Shown one piece after another: positions 8,052 through 17,045 of a stretch of 43,416 nucleotides of DNA. The notes beneath the pieces are model-generated. The model was given only the letters and a program-made list of their open reading frames with translations. It did not search any database and was not told where the DNA came from. Source of the stretch: [Clostridium] symbiosum (lineage in GTDB: Bacteria; Bacillota; Clostridia; Lachnospirales; Lachnospiraceae); contig JAETSN010000032.1 of assembly GCA_021769625.1 (NCBI GenBank), forward strand, positions 1 to 43,416, read 5' to 3'. The stretch's first letter is position 1, and each line of letters opens with the position of its first letter. The translations under genes and the position numbers were made by a program.

Positions 8052-9599
8052 CTATTTTGCATAATCAACTACGCGGCTTTCTCTGATCACATTGACTTTG
8101 ATCTGTCCCGGATATTCCAATTCCGCTTCTATCTTCTTGGAAACATCCCTTGCCAACAGAACCATATCCGAATCAGATATCTGCTCTGGAACTACCATTA
8201 CCCGAATCTCTCTGCCCGCTTGAATAGCAAAAGATTTATCTACGCCTTTGAAATTGTTTGTGATTTCTTCTAATTGTCTCAGTCTGCTTGTGTAAGTCTC
8301 AAGAGTTTCTCTCCTTGCACCAGGTCTGGCTGCAGAAATGGTATCAGCCGCCTGCACGATACATGCGATGAGAGATTGTGCCTCCACATCTCCATGATGG
8401 GATTCCACTGCATTGATAACAGTGGCGGATTCCTTGTATTTTCTGCAAAGCTCGGAACCAAGCTGAATATGGGAGCCCTCCATTTCATGATCGACAGCTT
8501 TGCCGATATCATGGAGAAGTCCGGCTCTCTTTGCCATTCTGACATCCAGTCCCATCTCAGCCGCAAGCAGCCCGGAAAGCTGTGCCACTTCGATGGAATG
8601 CTTCAGCGCATTCTGTCCATAGCTTGTTCTGAACTTCATCTTACCAAGTAATCTGATAAGTTCAGGGTGAATGCCATGTACGCCAACTTCAAGAGTTGCT
8701 GCCTCACCTTCCTCTTTGATCATTACTTCGACTTCTTTTTGCGCCTTCTCAACCATCTCCTCGATTCTGGCCGGATGTATACGGCCATCGACGATCAGCT
8801 TTTCCAGGGCGATACGTGCCACTTCCCTTCTGATGGGATCGAAAGCGGAAAGGATAACTGCTTCCGGTGTATCATCAATGATCAGATCCACACCTGTCAT
8901 CGTTTCGAGCGTTCTGATATTTCTGCCCTCTCTGCCGATGATCCTTCCTTTCATTTCGTCATTGGGAAGCTGCACAACAGATATTGTAGTTTCCGAAACA
9001 TGGTCAGCCGCACATTTCTGGATGGCTGTAACGACATATTCCTTCGCCTTTTTGTCTGCTTCTTCCTTTGCCCGCGTCTCCATTTCTTTGATCATGACCG
9101 CGGACTCGTGTTTTACTTCATCTTCAACAATTTTCAGTAAATATTCTTTTGCCTGTTCAGAGGTTAATCCTGAGATTCTTTCCAGTTCCTGTAATCTTTG
9201 CTCGTTCAGTTTCGAAACTTCTTCCCGCTGCTTGTTCAAACGATCTTCCCTTGCAGCGAGGCTCGCTTCCTTCTTCTCAATGGCATCGGATTTTTTCTCG
9301 ATGTTCTCTTCTTTCTGCTGTACCCGGCGTTCATAACGCTGCGCTTCCGCCCTGCGCTCTTTGATCTCCTTGTCCAGTTCATTCTTTACGCGAATGGACT
9401 CTTCCTTCGTCTCGAGCTGTGCTTCACGCTTCTTCGTCTCCGCAGTCTTAAGAGCTTCGTCGATGATCTCTCTTGCCTTCTCCTCTGCACTTCCTATTTT
9501 GGATTCCACTACTTTTTTGCGATAATTGATCGCAATATAAGCAGATACAGGGGCTGTGACCACAAGAGTAACCAATACCGCTATTATGACATCAAGCAT
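8052..9599 (-). CDS. rny: Ribonuclease Y
   Basis: The product has an N-terminal membrane helix ([20 protein letters not shown]), a long charged coiled coil (about residues 30-195) and a KH RNA-binding domain with the [12 protein letters not shown] loop. A metal-dependent HD domain ([13 protein letters not shown]) and a C-terminal domain ending near the stop complete it. RNase Y is the membrane-bound endonuclease that initiates mRNA decay in many Firmicutes. I chose the ATG at 9599 (515 aa), 11 bases after AAGGAGG; the frame extends to a GTG at 9611 that overlaps this site and cannot be used with it. The gene has its own promoter and terminator, so it forms a single-gene unit downstream of recA-recX. 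Confidence 0.96.
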   Translation of the reverse strand: MLDVIIAVLVTLVVTAPVSAYIAINYRKKVVESKIGSAEEKAREIIDEALKTAETKKREAQLETKEESIRVKNELDKEIKERRAEAQRYERRVQQKEENIEKKSDAIEKKEASLAAREDRLNKQREEVSKLNEQRLQELERISGLTSEQAKEYLLKIVEDEVKHESAVMIKEMETRAKEEADKKAKEYVVTAIQKCAADHVSETTISVVQLPNDEMKGRIIGREGRNIRTLETMTGVDLIIDDTPEAVILSAFDPIRREVARIALEKLIVDGRIHPARIEEMVEKAQKEVEVMIKEEGEAATLEVGVHGIHPELIRLLGKMKFRTSYGQNALKHSIEVAQLSGLLAAEMGLDVRMAKRAGLLHDIGKAVDHEMEGSHIQLGSELCRKYKESATVINAVESHHGDVEAQSLIACIVQAADTISAARPGARRETLETYTSRLRQLEEITNNFKGVDKSFAIQAGREIRVMVVPEQISDSDMVLLARDVSKKIEAELEYPGQIKVNVIRESRVVDYAK

Positions 9600-9699
9600 G
9601 TACAGGAGCACCTCCTTATTCAGTTTTCATTGTACAAATCTATCATAGAATCTCTGTTTCTGATACAGACATTCTAATTAGCATATTTACAACACTTCA

Positions 9700-9728
9700 A
9701 TTCTAAACAAAAAAAGGTGTTATGTCAA
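9700..9728 (-). promoter_or_regulatory. SigA-type promoter of rny
   Basis: On the minus strand TTGACA (9723-9728) is separated by exactly 17 bp from TAGAAT (9700-9705). The predicted start near 9693 gives an untranslated leader of about 90 bases before the rny ATG. It lies in the recX-rny gap. Confidence 0.75.
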
Positions 9729-9797
9729 GCATTTTCACAAAAGCCATATTTCAGTGAATGCTAAAATTTTACAAATACGGCAGTTTGACCGGCAAAT

Positions 9798-10412
9798 TTA
9801 AAGAAGTTTTTCTATATTATCCAAAGAAAACCCTTTTCTGTATAAAAAAGCTCCCATTTTCTGTTTTTCCTGATAATCAGCGTTCTCTTTATTATAACCC
9901 TTTTTCTCCAGCCATTTTTCCATCAAAGGGATCTCATCCGGAAGGTTTTCTCCGCCCAGATCTTCCTCATAAACAGTGCGGATCAGTTCCTTACTGATCC
10001 CCTTCCTGAACAGATCCTGCTCTATCCTGCCCCGGCTGCGGCTTTCGCTGTAGTAGACGATATAATCTTTTGCATACCGCCTGTCATCTATATAGCGATA
10101 CGACTTTACATACTCCACCGCTTCATCGATCGCCTCCTCCGGGTAGAGCCCCTGTCTTAACTTTTCCCTGATCTGGTATTCCGTATACTCCCGGCTCTTT
10201 AAAAGATTCATGCTCCGCAGCTTCGCACGTTTCGGGAGGACCTCCGACAATATTTCTTCTAAAAATCCATCGGAGATCCTCTCTCCTTCTTTCACATGAT
10301 AAGTATGCAATTCACCTTTGTATAATACAAATCTGAACTGTCCGTCGATATCTATTTTATAACGTCCTTTGGAAAGAGCCGTGATACCTGTTACGATATG
10401 TTCTTCCTGCAT
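9798..10412 (-). CDS. recX: Regulatory protein RecX
   Basis: A 204-aa basic, helical protein with the RecX tandem three-helix repeats; recognisable stretches include SREYTEYQIREKL, AIDEAVEYVKSYRYIDD and RRYAKDYIVYYSESRSRGR. RecX binds RecA filaments and modulates their growth and coprotease activity. The ATG begins one base after the recA stop codon, with no strong ribosome-binding site, which points to translational coupling and shared LexA control. Length is within the usual range for Gram-positive RecX. Confidence 0.93.
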   Translation of the reverse strand: MQEEHIVTGITALSKGRYKIDIDGQFRFVLYKGELHTYHVKEGERISDGFLEEILSEVLPKRAKLRSMNLLKSREYTEYQIREKLRQGLYPEEAIDEAVEYVKSYRYIDDRRYAKDYIVYYSESRSRGRIEQDLFRKGISKELIRTVYEEDLGGENLPDEIPLMEKWLEKKGYNKENADYQEKQKMGAFLYRKGFSLDNIEKLL

Positions 10413-10413
10413 C

Positions 10414-11472
10414 TTATTCGGTCACTTTTTTCTTTGAAGCTTTCTCTTCCGCCTTCGGCTCTGCCGTATCCTCTTCCTTTGTCAGTGAAAAATGTTTTCT
10501 TACCTTCTGCTCGATCTCCTCACAGACTGCCGGATTGTCTTTCAGGTACTGCTTGGCGTTCTCTCTTCCCTGTCCGATCTTATTTCCTTCATAAGCATAC
10601 CAGGCGCCGCTCTTATTCACCACATCAATATTGGCCGCAATATCCAGTATATCGCCTACGCGGGAAATCCCTTCGCCGAACATAATGTCAAACTCCGCCT
10701 CTTTAAAAGGGGGCGCGATCTTATTTTTCACCACCTTCACTCTGGTCCTGTTTCCGATCACCTCTCCCGCCTGTTTCAGAGATTCTATCCTTCTCACATC
10801 AAGGCGTACTGAAGAATAGAATTTCAGGGCCCGGCCGCCTGTCGTTGTTTCCGGATTGCCGAACATAACGCCGACCTTTTCACGGAGCTGGTTGATAAAC
10901 ACTACGGTACAGTTGGATTTGCTGATCACTGCAGTCAGTTTCCGGAGCGCCTGGGACATCAGCCTTGCCTGCAGGCCCACATGGGAATCTCCCATCTCCC
11001 CGTCTATCTCCGCCTTCGGGACAAGCGCCGCCACAGAGTCCACCACGATAATATCAACAGCCCCGGAACGCACCATAGTTTCCGTGATCTCCAGCGCCTG
11101 CTCCCCGCAGTCCGGCTGTGAAATGTATAAATTGTCCACATCTACACCGATATTTTTTGCATAAACCGGGTCCAGCGCATGCTCTGCGTCAATAAAACCT
11201 GCGATACCGCCGCGCTTTTGCACTTCCGCGATCATATGCAGTGTTACGGTAGTCTTACCGCTGGACTCAGGACCATAGATCTCTACGATCCTTCCTTTTG
11301 GAATCCCGCCGAGCCCCAACGCCAGATCAAGGCTCAGAGAACCGGTGGGTATCGTTTCTATATTCATCTGCGCCGACGGATCACCGAGCTTCATCACGGT
11401 TCCCTTTCCGTACTGCTTTTCAATCTGCGCGATCGCCGCATCCAATGCTTTCAGTTTTTCGCTGTTATCCAT
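10414..11472 (-). CDS. recA: Recombinase RecA
   Basis: A 352-aa RecA with the Walker A loop GPESSGKTT, the Walker B segment [11 protein letters not shown], the L1 and L2 DNA-binding loops ([27 protein letters not shown]) and a Lys/Glu-rich C-terminal tail. It catalyses strand exchange and stimulates LexA self-cleavage. No intein is present. I use the ATG at 11472, 8 bases after AAAGGA; the frame also reaches a TTG at 11478. Two LexA boxes and a consensus promoter lie upstream, and recX follows immediately. Confidence 0.98.
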   Translation of the reverse strand: MDNSEKLKALDAAIAQIEKQYGKGTVMKLGDPSAQMNIETIPTGSLSLDLALGLGGIPKGRIVEIYGPESSGKTTVTLHMIAEVQKRGGIAGFIDAEHALDPVYAKNIGVDVDNLYISQPDCGEQALEITETMVRSGAVDIIVVDSVAALVPKAEIDGEMGDSHVGLQARLMSQALRKLTAVISKSNCTVVFINQLREKVGVMFGNPETTTGGRALKFYSSVRLDVRRIESLKQAGEVIGNRTRVKVVKNKIAPPFKEAEFDIMFGEGISRVGDILDIAANIDVVNKSGAWYAYEGNKIGQGRENAKQYLKDNPAVCEEIEQKVRKHFSLTKEEDTAEPKAEEKASKKKVTE

Positions 11473-11504
11473 TTTCAATATCCTTTCTTTTATACCGACA
11501 GTCC

Positions 11505-11516
11505 GAACATCTGTTT
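11505..11516 (-). promoter_or_regulatory. Second LexA-like box in the recA leader
   Basis: GAACATCTGTTT, embedded in CGAACATCTGTTTG, differs by one base from the Gram-positive LexA core GAAC-N4-GTTC. It lies just downstream of the -10 element, close to the predicted start site, where bound LexA would also block transcription. Its centre is 30 bases from the upstream perfect box. Confidence 0.65.
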
Positions 11517-11528
11517 GTTATGTTTTTA

Positions 11529-11557
11529 ATATTAGAACAAATGTTCTTTCCTGTCAA
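11529..11557 (-). promoter_or_regulatory. recA promoter
   Basis: On the minus strand TTGACA (11552-11557) and TAATAT (11529-11534) are separated by exactly 17 bp. The predicted start is near 11522, giving a leader of about 50 bases. The spacer contains a perfect LexA box, so this is an SOS-regulated SigA-type promoter. Confidence 0.85.
11535..11546 (-). promoter_or_regulatory. LexA (SOS) box inside the recA promoter
   Basis: GAACAAATGTTC is a perfect match to the Gram-positive LexA core GAAC-N4-GTTC. It abuts the -10 element and fills 12 of the 17 spacer bases, so LexA and RNA polymerase should exclude one another. Confidence 0.88.
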
Positions 11558-11756
11558 GATTTATTTTATCTTTCCCTACTATAACACAACAAGTGTCCCA
11601 TAAATGACCCTCAATGGCATCCCTCCCTTATTTTTTATTTTCATTTTTGCTTTGAAATAAATGGCGAAATGCCGGATATGCAAAGCAGAAAATACAATTT
11701 CTGAACAATATTACTTTATCACGCATATTGATGCCCGTCAAGAAAAATCCAATGTA

Positions 11757-13028
11757 TCAGTTCCTGTATTGTTTTGGCGTTATGCCTGTGTACTTCCTGA
11801 ACACTTTCGTAAAATAACTCTGATTTTCAAAACCCACGGTAAGCGCGATGTCAAGAATCGTGCCGTTTGTGTTGGTAAGCAGCTTTTTGCTTTCCTCTAT
11901 ACGGATATAATTCAGATAATCTTTGAAGGAGGAACCTGTTGTCTGTTTGAACAGCGTAGAAAAATAGGACGGGTTCAGCATCATCTGCCCCGCAGCCATC
12001 TCCAGAGTCAGCGGCATCTGATAGTTATCTTTGATATATTGTGTCGCCCTCTTCTTAAAGATATCGTCCTTCTCCATCGTATTATCGAATATATTCTTTT
12101 CAAAATATGCAACAACCTCCCTGAGCTGCTGTTTCATATTTTCGGGGTTTTTAATGGATTGCAGCTTCGGGATAAATACTGCCGTGATCGTGAAGGCGAT
12201 CTCCGAATGTGGTTCCATCGCATTTGCCGCATGGATCAGAAGCGTGCACAACTCCATCGCACAAGCCAGAACTCTCTTTTTATCATAATGAATTTCCAAA
12301 AATATATGCTCCAGCAGATCTTCCAGCATCTTATCCGCCGCTTTTACATCATATTCCCTGATCTTCTGGATCAAAATAGCTTCTTCCTCTTCAAGATAAG
12401 ACCTCTGCACTTCCCCACCCGTTTTTTGTCCCCTGCCGGCGCCTGCCCCCTGCATAAGCTCCGTATAGTGAATATCCTCAAAATCATTCCAGAGATCCGC
12501 TATACTGCCCGTCTGCAGTCCCGGGAATATATAAGCCAGCAGCTTACCGATCTGTTCCGCTTCCTTAGCCGAAAGTATCCTGATGCTGTCCGTCTGCCGG
12601 AACAAAATCAGCGCATCTTCAGCAGAAAGGGCATACCGTCTCGATACCCCGGCAATCATTTCAATATCCGCCTCTTTCATCAAAAAAGGACCGATCAGTA
12701 TGCTCCCGCAGGGCTGCCCTTCTTTTATCAGCGGAAAGATCAGATGCAGCAGATCCGCATGACAGGAAAAAAGAAAGGGTTTCTTTAACTGCATGCTCTG
12801 TTTTGCCGCCTGTGCATGCAGTATACTGCAGGAATCTTCCGCATTGGAATAAAGGGACAGGATTTTCTTGAAGCACAGGCAATAGGAGGTGGTGGAACCC
12901 TGCCCGCAGACACATTCCCCATCCTCATTTAAAATCCGCACAGGAACGCCCAGACAGGTATATAAACAATAAGAAAAATCTGTCAGTTCTTCTGAACTCA
13001 TAATAGAATAAATGGCAGACTGCATCAT
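11757..13028 (-). CDS. AraC-family regulator with N-terminal PocR-like sensory domain
   Basis: A 423-aa protein. Residues about 12-165 resemble a PocR ligand-binding domain (LGVPVRILNEDGE, cysteine-rich YCLCFKKI, LIFPLIKEGQPCGSILIGPF). A helical linker with low-complexity Gly/Gln (GAGAGRGQKTGG) follows, then a C-terminal double helix-turn-helix (LTLEMAAGQMMLNPSYFSTLF; FENQSYFTKVFRKYTGITPKQY). PocR domains sense small carbon compounds in related regulators. The ATG at 13028 is chosen because AGGAG lies 8 bases upstream; the ATG at 13049 would place that site inside the gene. It is divergent from the isomerase-like gene and probably controls it. Confidence 0.87.
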   Translation of the reverse strand: MMQSAIYSIMSSEELTDFSYCLYTCLGVPVRILNEDGECVCGQGSTTSYCLCFKKILSLYSNAEDSCSILHAQAAKQSMQLKKPFLFSCHADLLHLIFPLIKEGQPCGSILIGPFLMKEADIEMIAGVSRRYALSAEDALILFRQTDSIRILSAKEAEQIGKLLAYIFPGLQTGSIADLWNDFEDIHYTELMQGAGAGRGQKTGGEVQRSYLEEEEAILIQKIREYDVKAADKMLEDLLEHIFLEIHYDKKRVLACAMELCTLLIHAANAMEPHSEIAFTITAVFIPKLQSIKNPENMKQQLREVVAYFEKNIFDNTMEKDDIFKKRATQYIKDNYQMPLTLEMAAGQMMLNPSYFSTLFKQTTGSSFKDYLNYIRIEESKKLLTNTNGTILDIALTVGFENQSYFTKVFRKYTGITPKQYRN

Positions 13029-13066
13029 TACACCTTCTCCTAAATTCATTCTTTCCGCTAACGCTC

Positions 13067-13075
13067 ATTATATCA
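13067..13075 (-). promoter_or_regulatory. Extended -10 promoter element of the AraC-type regulator
   Basis: On the minus strand TGATATAAT matches the extended -10 form TGnTATAAT, followed by GAGCGTTAGCGG. The gene start is about 39 bases downstream. The same element, with a very similar following sequence, precedes the SorC regulator (14848-14883). Confidence 0.6.
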
Positions 13076-13113
13076 TTTTCATATGAAAGTGCAAGCTGTC
13101 TTACCTCCCAAAA

Positions 13114-13151
13114 ACAACTGTTGTCAAATGTTCCATTCTGCACAAATGTGC
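13114..13151. promoter_or_regulatory. Two small inverted repeats between divergent AraC-type and isomerase-like genes
   Basis: ACAACTGTTGT (13114-13124) and GCACA-AA-TGTGC (13140-13151) are perfect short inverted repeats in the divergent intergenic region, upstream of the plus-strand promoter at 13216. They are plausible operators for one of the two local regulators; binding is not shown. Confidence 0.3.
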
Positions 13152-13215
13152 GCCTCTGCGTTTTTGTTCATTTTACCATAATTTAACACATTTTGACATA
13201 TCTTTTCTGACAATA

Positions 13216-13244
13216 TTGACAATTTCCCCACTGCCACTAATAAT
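13216..13244 (+). promoter_or_regulatory. Promoter of the isomerase-like gene
   Basis: TTGACA (13216-13221), a 17-bp spacer and AATAAT (13239-13244). The expected start near 13251 gives a leader of about 39 bases containing AAGGAG before the ATG at 13290. Confidence 0.7.
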
Positions 13245-13289
13245 GAAAGAGCATAAGGAAATTAAATTTTGAAAAGGAGAAACCAAAAC

Positions 13290-14729
13290 ATGCATGAAAA
13301 CAGTATAGTAAGCAAAAAGCTGGTCGTTCAGCCCGTATTTGTGAGCCTGATCCATCTGAATGTATTTATGGGCCCCTGCCGTTACGGTTACGGTGAAGAA
13401 CTCACCTACGACTATGAAAAAAAGGAATCTTTAAAAACCTATGATCTGTTCCGGAAAGATCTCGAGCAGAATGTAGATCACGGCTATGTGGAACTGCTGG
13501 AGCCCAAATTTCTTGAATGGCATGAAGATTTTGCCGTAAAGGAAGAAAACCTCCAGAATGTGATCGCTGATGACAGCAAAACGGATATGTACCTGATTTC
13601 CGGAACAAGATTGATTTCCTATGTCTCCACGATCATCGCCAAACGTACCGGGAAACCTATCTCTTTCTGCCCTCTTTCAGGCAGCAAATATTCCAGGCTT
13701 GGCGGGATCGACGCGGCAGCGCATCTTTTTGCCTCCGGCGACTATGAAGTATATAACGCCCTCAGTTACGAGGAGCTGAACCAGATCTTCCGCGCCATGA
13801 AAACACGGAAAGTCCTGAAAGATATGAAAATATTATACGGCCTCAGAAATAATATCCTTTCCTTCGGCTGTGTAAGTTCCTTTGTGGACATCGAAGATGT
13901 GACCCGCAGATTCGGAACAGAGATCTTAAACTACAACGGACTGGAATTTTTCAAAGTTCTGGATGCCCTTGACGATACGGAAAAAGCGCAGGCGCAGGAC
14001 ATTGCCGATTCTCTGGTTGCAGATGCAAACGGTGTCCACCTTCCCGCAGAGACCATCGTCAACGATACGCAGTTTTATGTTGCGGCTAAAAAGATCATGG
14101 ATTTCTACGACTGCAACGCGTTTACGCTGCCCTGTTTTGAAATGTGCGCAACACAGGAATTAAATAAAAGGCATCTGACTTTCTGCCTGACACACTCCCT
14201 GATGAAAGACAACGGCATCCCTTCAGCCTGCGCTTCCGACATCGGCTCCGTCATGACGATAGCCATTTTGATGAGCATCGCCAGAAAAGCTCCCCATATG
14301 GGAAATCTGATGGTCCGTCTGGAAGATGAAACGCACCACTCTCTGCGCATCCTGCACGACGTATGTTCCAAATATATGAAGGGTTACGACAATGCCCCCC
14401 TTCCGATCGATTATGTAAGCTTTACCAAAGGCAACTGGGGAACGACCATGCGCTATGATTTTGCCAAAGATGCAGGCAGCAAGATCACACTGATCAATTT
14501 GAGCCCTGACATGACAAAGATCATGATCGTAAAGGGAACGATCACCGGATGCGATGATTTCCTGACCCCGGAATGTAAACATGCGCTTGTATTCGATGTT
14601 GCCGACAACAGGGAATTCCATAAAAAGGAAGCCATCTTCGGCCACCACTTCGCCTGGGTATACGGCGACTATGAGGAGGATTTAAGGCTGCTCGCCGAAA
14701 TGCTTGGCATAGAAGTCATAACTGCTTAA
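13290..14729 (+). CDS. L-fucose/L-arabinose isomerase-like protein
   Basis: A 479-aa cytoplasmic protein resembling the fucose/arabinose isomerase fold. Candidate Mn2+-site residues are Glu284 in PCFEMC and Asp317 in ACASDIGS, with a following HH pair in EDETHHSLR and further His near the C-terminus (FGHHFAW), the same order as in FucI-type enzymes. It would interconvert an aldose and a ketose, but the substrate cannot be inferred. The ATG at 13290 follows AAGGAG; the frame opens earlier only at a TTG. It is divergent from a PocR-AraC regulator and followed by a terminator and a SorC regulator. Overall it is diverged and should be called isomerase-like rather than FucI or AraA. Confidence 0.75.
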   Translation: MHENSIVSKKLVVQPVFVSLIHLNVFMGPCRYGYGEELTYDYEKKESLKTYDLFRKDLEQNVDHGYVELLEPKFLEWHEDFAVKEENLQNVIADDSKTDMYLISGTRLISYVSTIIAKRTGKPISFCPLSGSKYSRLGGIDAAAHLFASGDYEVYNALSYEELNQIFRAMKTRKVLKDMKILYGLRNNILSFGCVSSFVDIEDVTRRFGTEILNYNGLEFFKVLDALDDTEKAQAQDIADSLVADANGVHLPAETIVNDTQFYVAAKKIMDFYDCNAFTLPCFEMCATQELNKRHLTFCLTHSLMKDNGIPSACASDIGSVMTIAILMSIARKAPHMGNLMVRLEDETHHSLRILHDVCSKYMKGYDNAPLPIDYVSFTKGNWGTTMRYDFAKDAGSKITLINLSPDMTKIMIVKGTITGCDDFLTPECKHALVFDVADNREFHKKEAIFGHHFAWVYGDYEEDLRLLAEMLGIEVITA

Positions 14730-14757
14730 AGCTTCTTTTCTTTCTATTTAAATAAAA

Positions 14758-14797
14758 ACGGCAAAATCCAGATGGCACTTTATCTGGATTTTGCTGT
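14758..14797 (+). terminator. Terminator of the isomerase-like gene
   Basis: A strong stem (GCAAAATCCAGAT with ATCTGGATTTTGC, extended to about 16 pairs with one G-U) encloses an 8-nt loop and is followed by CTTCAC. It begins 29 bases after the stop codon. The U-tail is poor, but the stem is strong and also readable in reverse. Confidence 0.6.
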
Positions 14798-14847
14798 CTT
14801 CACAAGTTATCTCTCCCAAACGTTTTTTGCATTTCTGCCATAACCAT

Positions 14848-14927
14848 GATATAATGAATGTCAGCGGGAGGAATGAGTTTACTCATTCGGCGAACGGCGA
14901 TCATGAATCGCAGATTCATGATATAAT
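14848..14927 (+). promoter_or_regulatory. Duplicated extended -10 elements and two hairpins before the SorC regulator
   Basis: TGATATAAT occurs at 14847-14855 and again at 14919-14927. Between them lie two perfect hairpins: GAATGAG/CTCATTC (14871-14888) and ATCATGAATC/GATTCATGAT (14900-14922). The second hairpin runs into the second -10 element. A TTGCAT at 14827-14832 is 17 bp before the first -10. Transcription could start from either copy; only transcripts from the first would contain the hairpins. Confidence 0.5.
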
Positions 14928-14970
14928 GAGCGCAGAAAAAACAAGCGGTGATCACAAAGGAGTAAAAGGA

Positions 14971-15933
14971 ATGTCAGGGGAAACACAGGACGATCTGATC
15001 ATGCAGGTTCTCAAATTATATTATTTTGAAAATATGACACAGGAAGAAATCGGAAAACATCTGTATATTTCCAGAACCAAAGTATCCCGGTTGCTGAAAA
15101 ATGCAAAAAAGAACGTACATATCCAGATTGACGGACAGCCCAAGCGCAATATCCTGTTGGAGGAAGCCATGCTGAAATGTTTTCCTCTCGAAAAAGCTTT
15201 TATCCTCTCCGCGCTTCCCGAAGATGAAGAAAAAATCCATCAGGCCGTCGCGGAAGAAGCCGCCGGCTATGTGGATACCCTGCTGAGTGAGAACTCCATC
15301 ATCGGTATCTCCAGAGGCAGGATGATGCAGGCGATCGTAAACAGCATCAAGCCGAAAAAGAAACTGCCTATCCATGTGGTCCAGCTCATCGGCCTGATGA
15401 ACAATCCGTCCCAGAACAGTGAAGAAATGGAACTTGTCCGTTCTTTTGCAAAAGCCTACGGCGGGAGTTATCACAACCTGTTTTCACCCTTTGTCCTGGA
15501 TGATGAGGAAGAAAGAAAAGTATTAAACCGCATATCCGGCATAGATAAGACCCTGGAACTCGCAGAACATGCCGACATTATCCTGACCTCCCTTGGGACC
15601 TTCTGTCTGGAGGATAAAAACATTCTCTGGAACGCCTATCTCACTCCCGAAGAAAAACAGTCCCTGGTCGATAAGGGTGCCGTCGGCCTGTTCTGCGGAC
15701 ACTATTTTGACCAGAACGGAAATATACTGGACGATGCCATACACCGCCGTATCGTCGGGCTTAAAGCGGAACAGATCGTCCATAATAAAAAACATGTGAT
15801 CGGCGTATCTGTCGGACCCAAAAAAGTTCTGCCCATACTGGGCGCACTGCGGGGTAAACTGATCACAACACTGATCACGGATGAACAGACCGCCCTGAAT
15901 ATTCTGATCGCGGAAGGGCGGCAGATATTTTAG
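14971..15933 (+). CDS. SorC-family (DeoR-like) sugar-responsive transcriptional regulator
   Basis: A 320-aa protein. Residues about 5-60 form an HTH (MTQEEIGKHLYISRTKVSRLL) and the remainder is the SorC sugar-phosphate-binding domain (ENSIIGISRGRMM, VHVVQLIG-like stretch, GALRGKLITTLITDEQTA). Such proteins are tetramers that bind a phosphorylated sugar effector and control PTS and catabolic genes. The ATG at 14971 has AAAGGAG 8 bases upstream; the frame is open back to 14791, but that part overlaps the promoter and hairpins and is not coding. The stop overlaps the convergent cysteine desulfurase by 4 bases. It probably controls the isomerase-like and/or PTS genes. Confidence 0.88.
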   Translation: MSGETQDDLIMQVLKLYYFENMTQEEIGKHLYISRTKVSRLLKNAKKNVHIQIDGQPKRNILLEEAMLKCFPLEKAFILSALPEDEEKIHQAVAEEAAGYVDTLLSENSIIGISRGRMMQAIVNSIKPKKKLPIHVVQLIGLMNNPSQNSEEMELVRSFAKAYGGSYHNLFSPFVLDDEEERKVLNRISGIDKTLELAEHADIILTSLGTFCLEDKNILWNAYLTPEEKQSLVDKGAVGLFCGHYFDQNGNILDDAIHRRIVGLKAEQIVHNKKHVIGVSVGPKKVLPILGALRGKLITTLITDEQTALNILIAEGRQIF

Positions 15934-17045
15934 TCTTTCGGCAGATTTTCCAGCAGTGCGTCTATCTCTTCCGGGGTATTTTTGCTGCTGAAACTGACAC
16001 GCAGCGCGCTTTCTATGATCTCAGGGGAATATCCCGCACTCTCCAGCACGTGGCTGCGTGCTCCCTTCGAGCAGGCGGAACCTGCCGAAATAAAAATATC
16101 TTTCATACTCAATGCATCCACTATATCCCCGGATAGATGCCCGGGCAGCGAAAAATTCAGAATATAGGGCAGCCCGTCCTCCGGACTGTTTATGGATATC
16201 CGGTGAAACGTCTGTATCAGCTTCTCTTTCAGATAATCCCTCAGTTTTGTCACCTCTTCCAGATTCTGCTGCATTGAAAGCAGCATTTTTTCCGCTGCAA
16301 GCCCGAATCCGCAGGAAAGCGGAACACTTTCCGTCCCCGGATGAATACGTTTTTCCTGTGCGCCGCCGTGGACAAAGGGTTTCACCGGACAACCTTCCCT
16401 GATATACAACATGCCGATGCCTTTCGGCGCATGCAGCTTATGGCCGCTGGCAGATATCAGGTCCGCCTTCAGTTCATGTACCTTCACCGGGATCTTCCCG
16501 AAGCTCTGCACCACATCCGTATGGATCAGAATAAGCGGGTTTCTCCTTTTTGCCTCTGCCGCCGTCCCGGCAACCGGCAGGACCTCTCCCGTTTCGTTGT
16601 TGACATGCATCAGGGATATCAATATGGTATCTTCGCGGACGGCATTGATGATATCCTCCTCCAGAATACGGTGGGTGGCGGGGTCCGGTTTTATATAAGT
16701 AACCGAAAATCCCTCCTCTTCCAGCGCTCTGCAGCTGCCCAGCACAGAGCTGTGTTCTATGGATGTAGTAATGATATGATTCCCCCTGTGCCTGTTTGCC
16801 ATGGCACTTCCGTAAACGGCGAGATTATTGCTCTCCGTTCCCCCTGAGGTAAAACAGATACAGGAAGTCGGGCAGCTCAGCATACGTGCGAGCTGATAGC
16901 GGGCATTCATGACGCTTTGATATGCTTCCATCCCGAAATGATGCAGGGAAGACGGATTCCCGAACTTCTCTGTCATCAACTCCACCGCAAGTTGCGCCAC
17001 TTCCCGGTCGGTCTGTGTTGTCGCACTGTTATCCAGATATATCAC
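15930..17045 (-). CDS. Cysteine desulfurase (NifS/IscS family)
   Basis: A 371-aa fold-type I PLP enzyme with IYLDNSATT, the PLP-binding TSGGTESNNLA and the Schiff-base lysine in SASGHKLHAPKG. HTDVVQSFGKI and the persulfide-forming Cys in SAGSACSKGARSH complete the set. It takes sulfur from cysteine for Fe-S clusters or thio-modified tRNA. I use the GTG at 17045, 7 bases after AGGAGG; the ATG at 17063 places the ribosome-binding site inside the gene. No iscU or thiI partner is adjacent, so the acceptor is unknown. It is opposite in strand to the flanking sugar genes, with which no functional link is evident. Confidence 0.92.
   Translation of the reverse strand: MIYLDNSATTQTDREVAQLAVELMTEKFGNPSSLHHFGMEAYQSVMNARYQLARMLSCPTSCICFTSGGTESNNLAVYGSAMANRHRGNHIITTSIEHSSVLGSCRALEEEGFSVTYIKPDPATHRILEEDIINAVREDTILISLMHVNNETGEVLPVAGTAAEAKRRNPLILIHTDVVQSFGKIPVKVHELKADLISASGHKLHAPKGIGMLYIREGCPVKPFVHGGAQEKRIHPGTESVPLSCGFGLAAEKMLLSMQQNLEEVTKLRDYLKEKLIQTFHRISINSPEDGLPYILNFSLPGHLSGDIVDALSMKDIFISAGSACSKGARSHVLESAGYSPEIIESALRVSFSSKNTPEEIDALLENLPKD

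Noticed and set aside
11661-12788. Plus-strand frame of 375 codons across the AraC-type gene
   Set aside because: It mirrors the regulator's coding bias on the opposite strand, and no domain is seen.
14791-14970. N-terminal extension of the SorC regulator
   Set aside because: It covers the promoter elements and hairpins; the ATG at 14971 has a strong ribosome-binding site, and family members start there.
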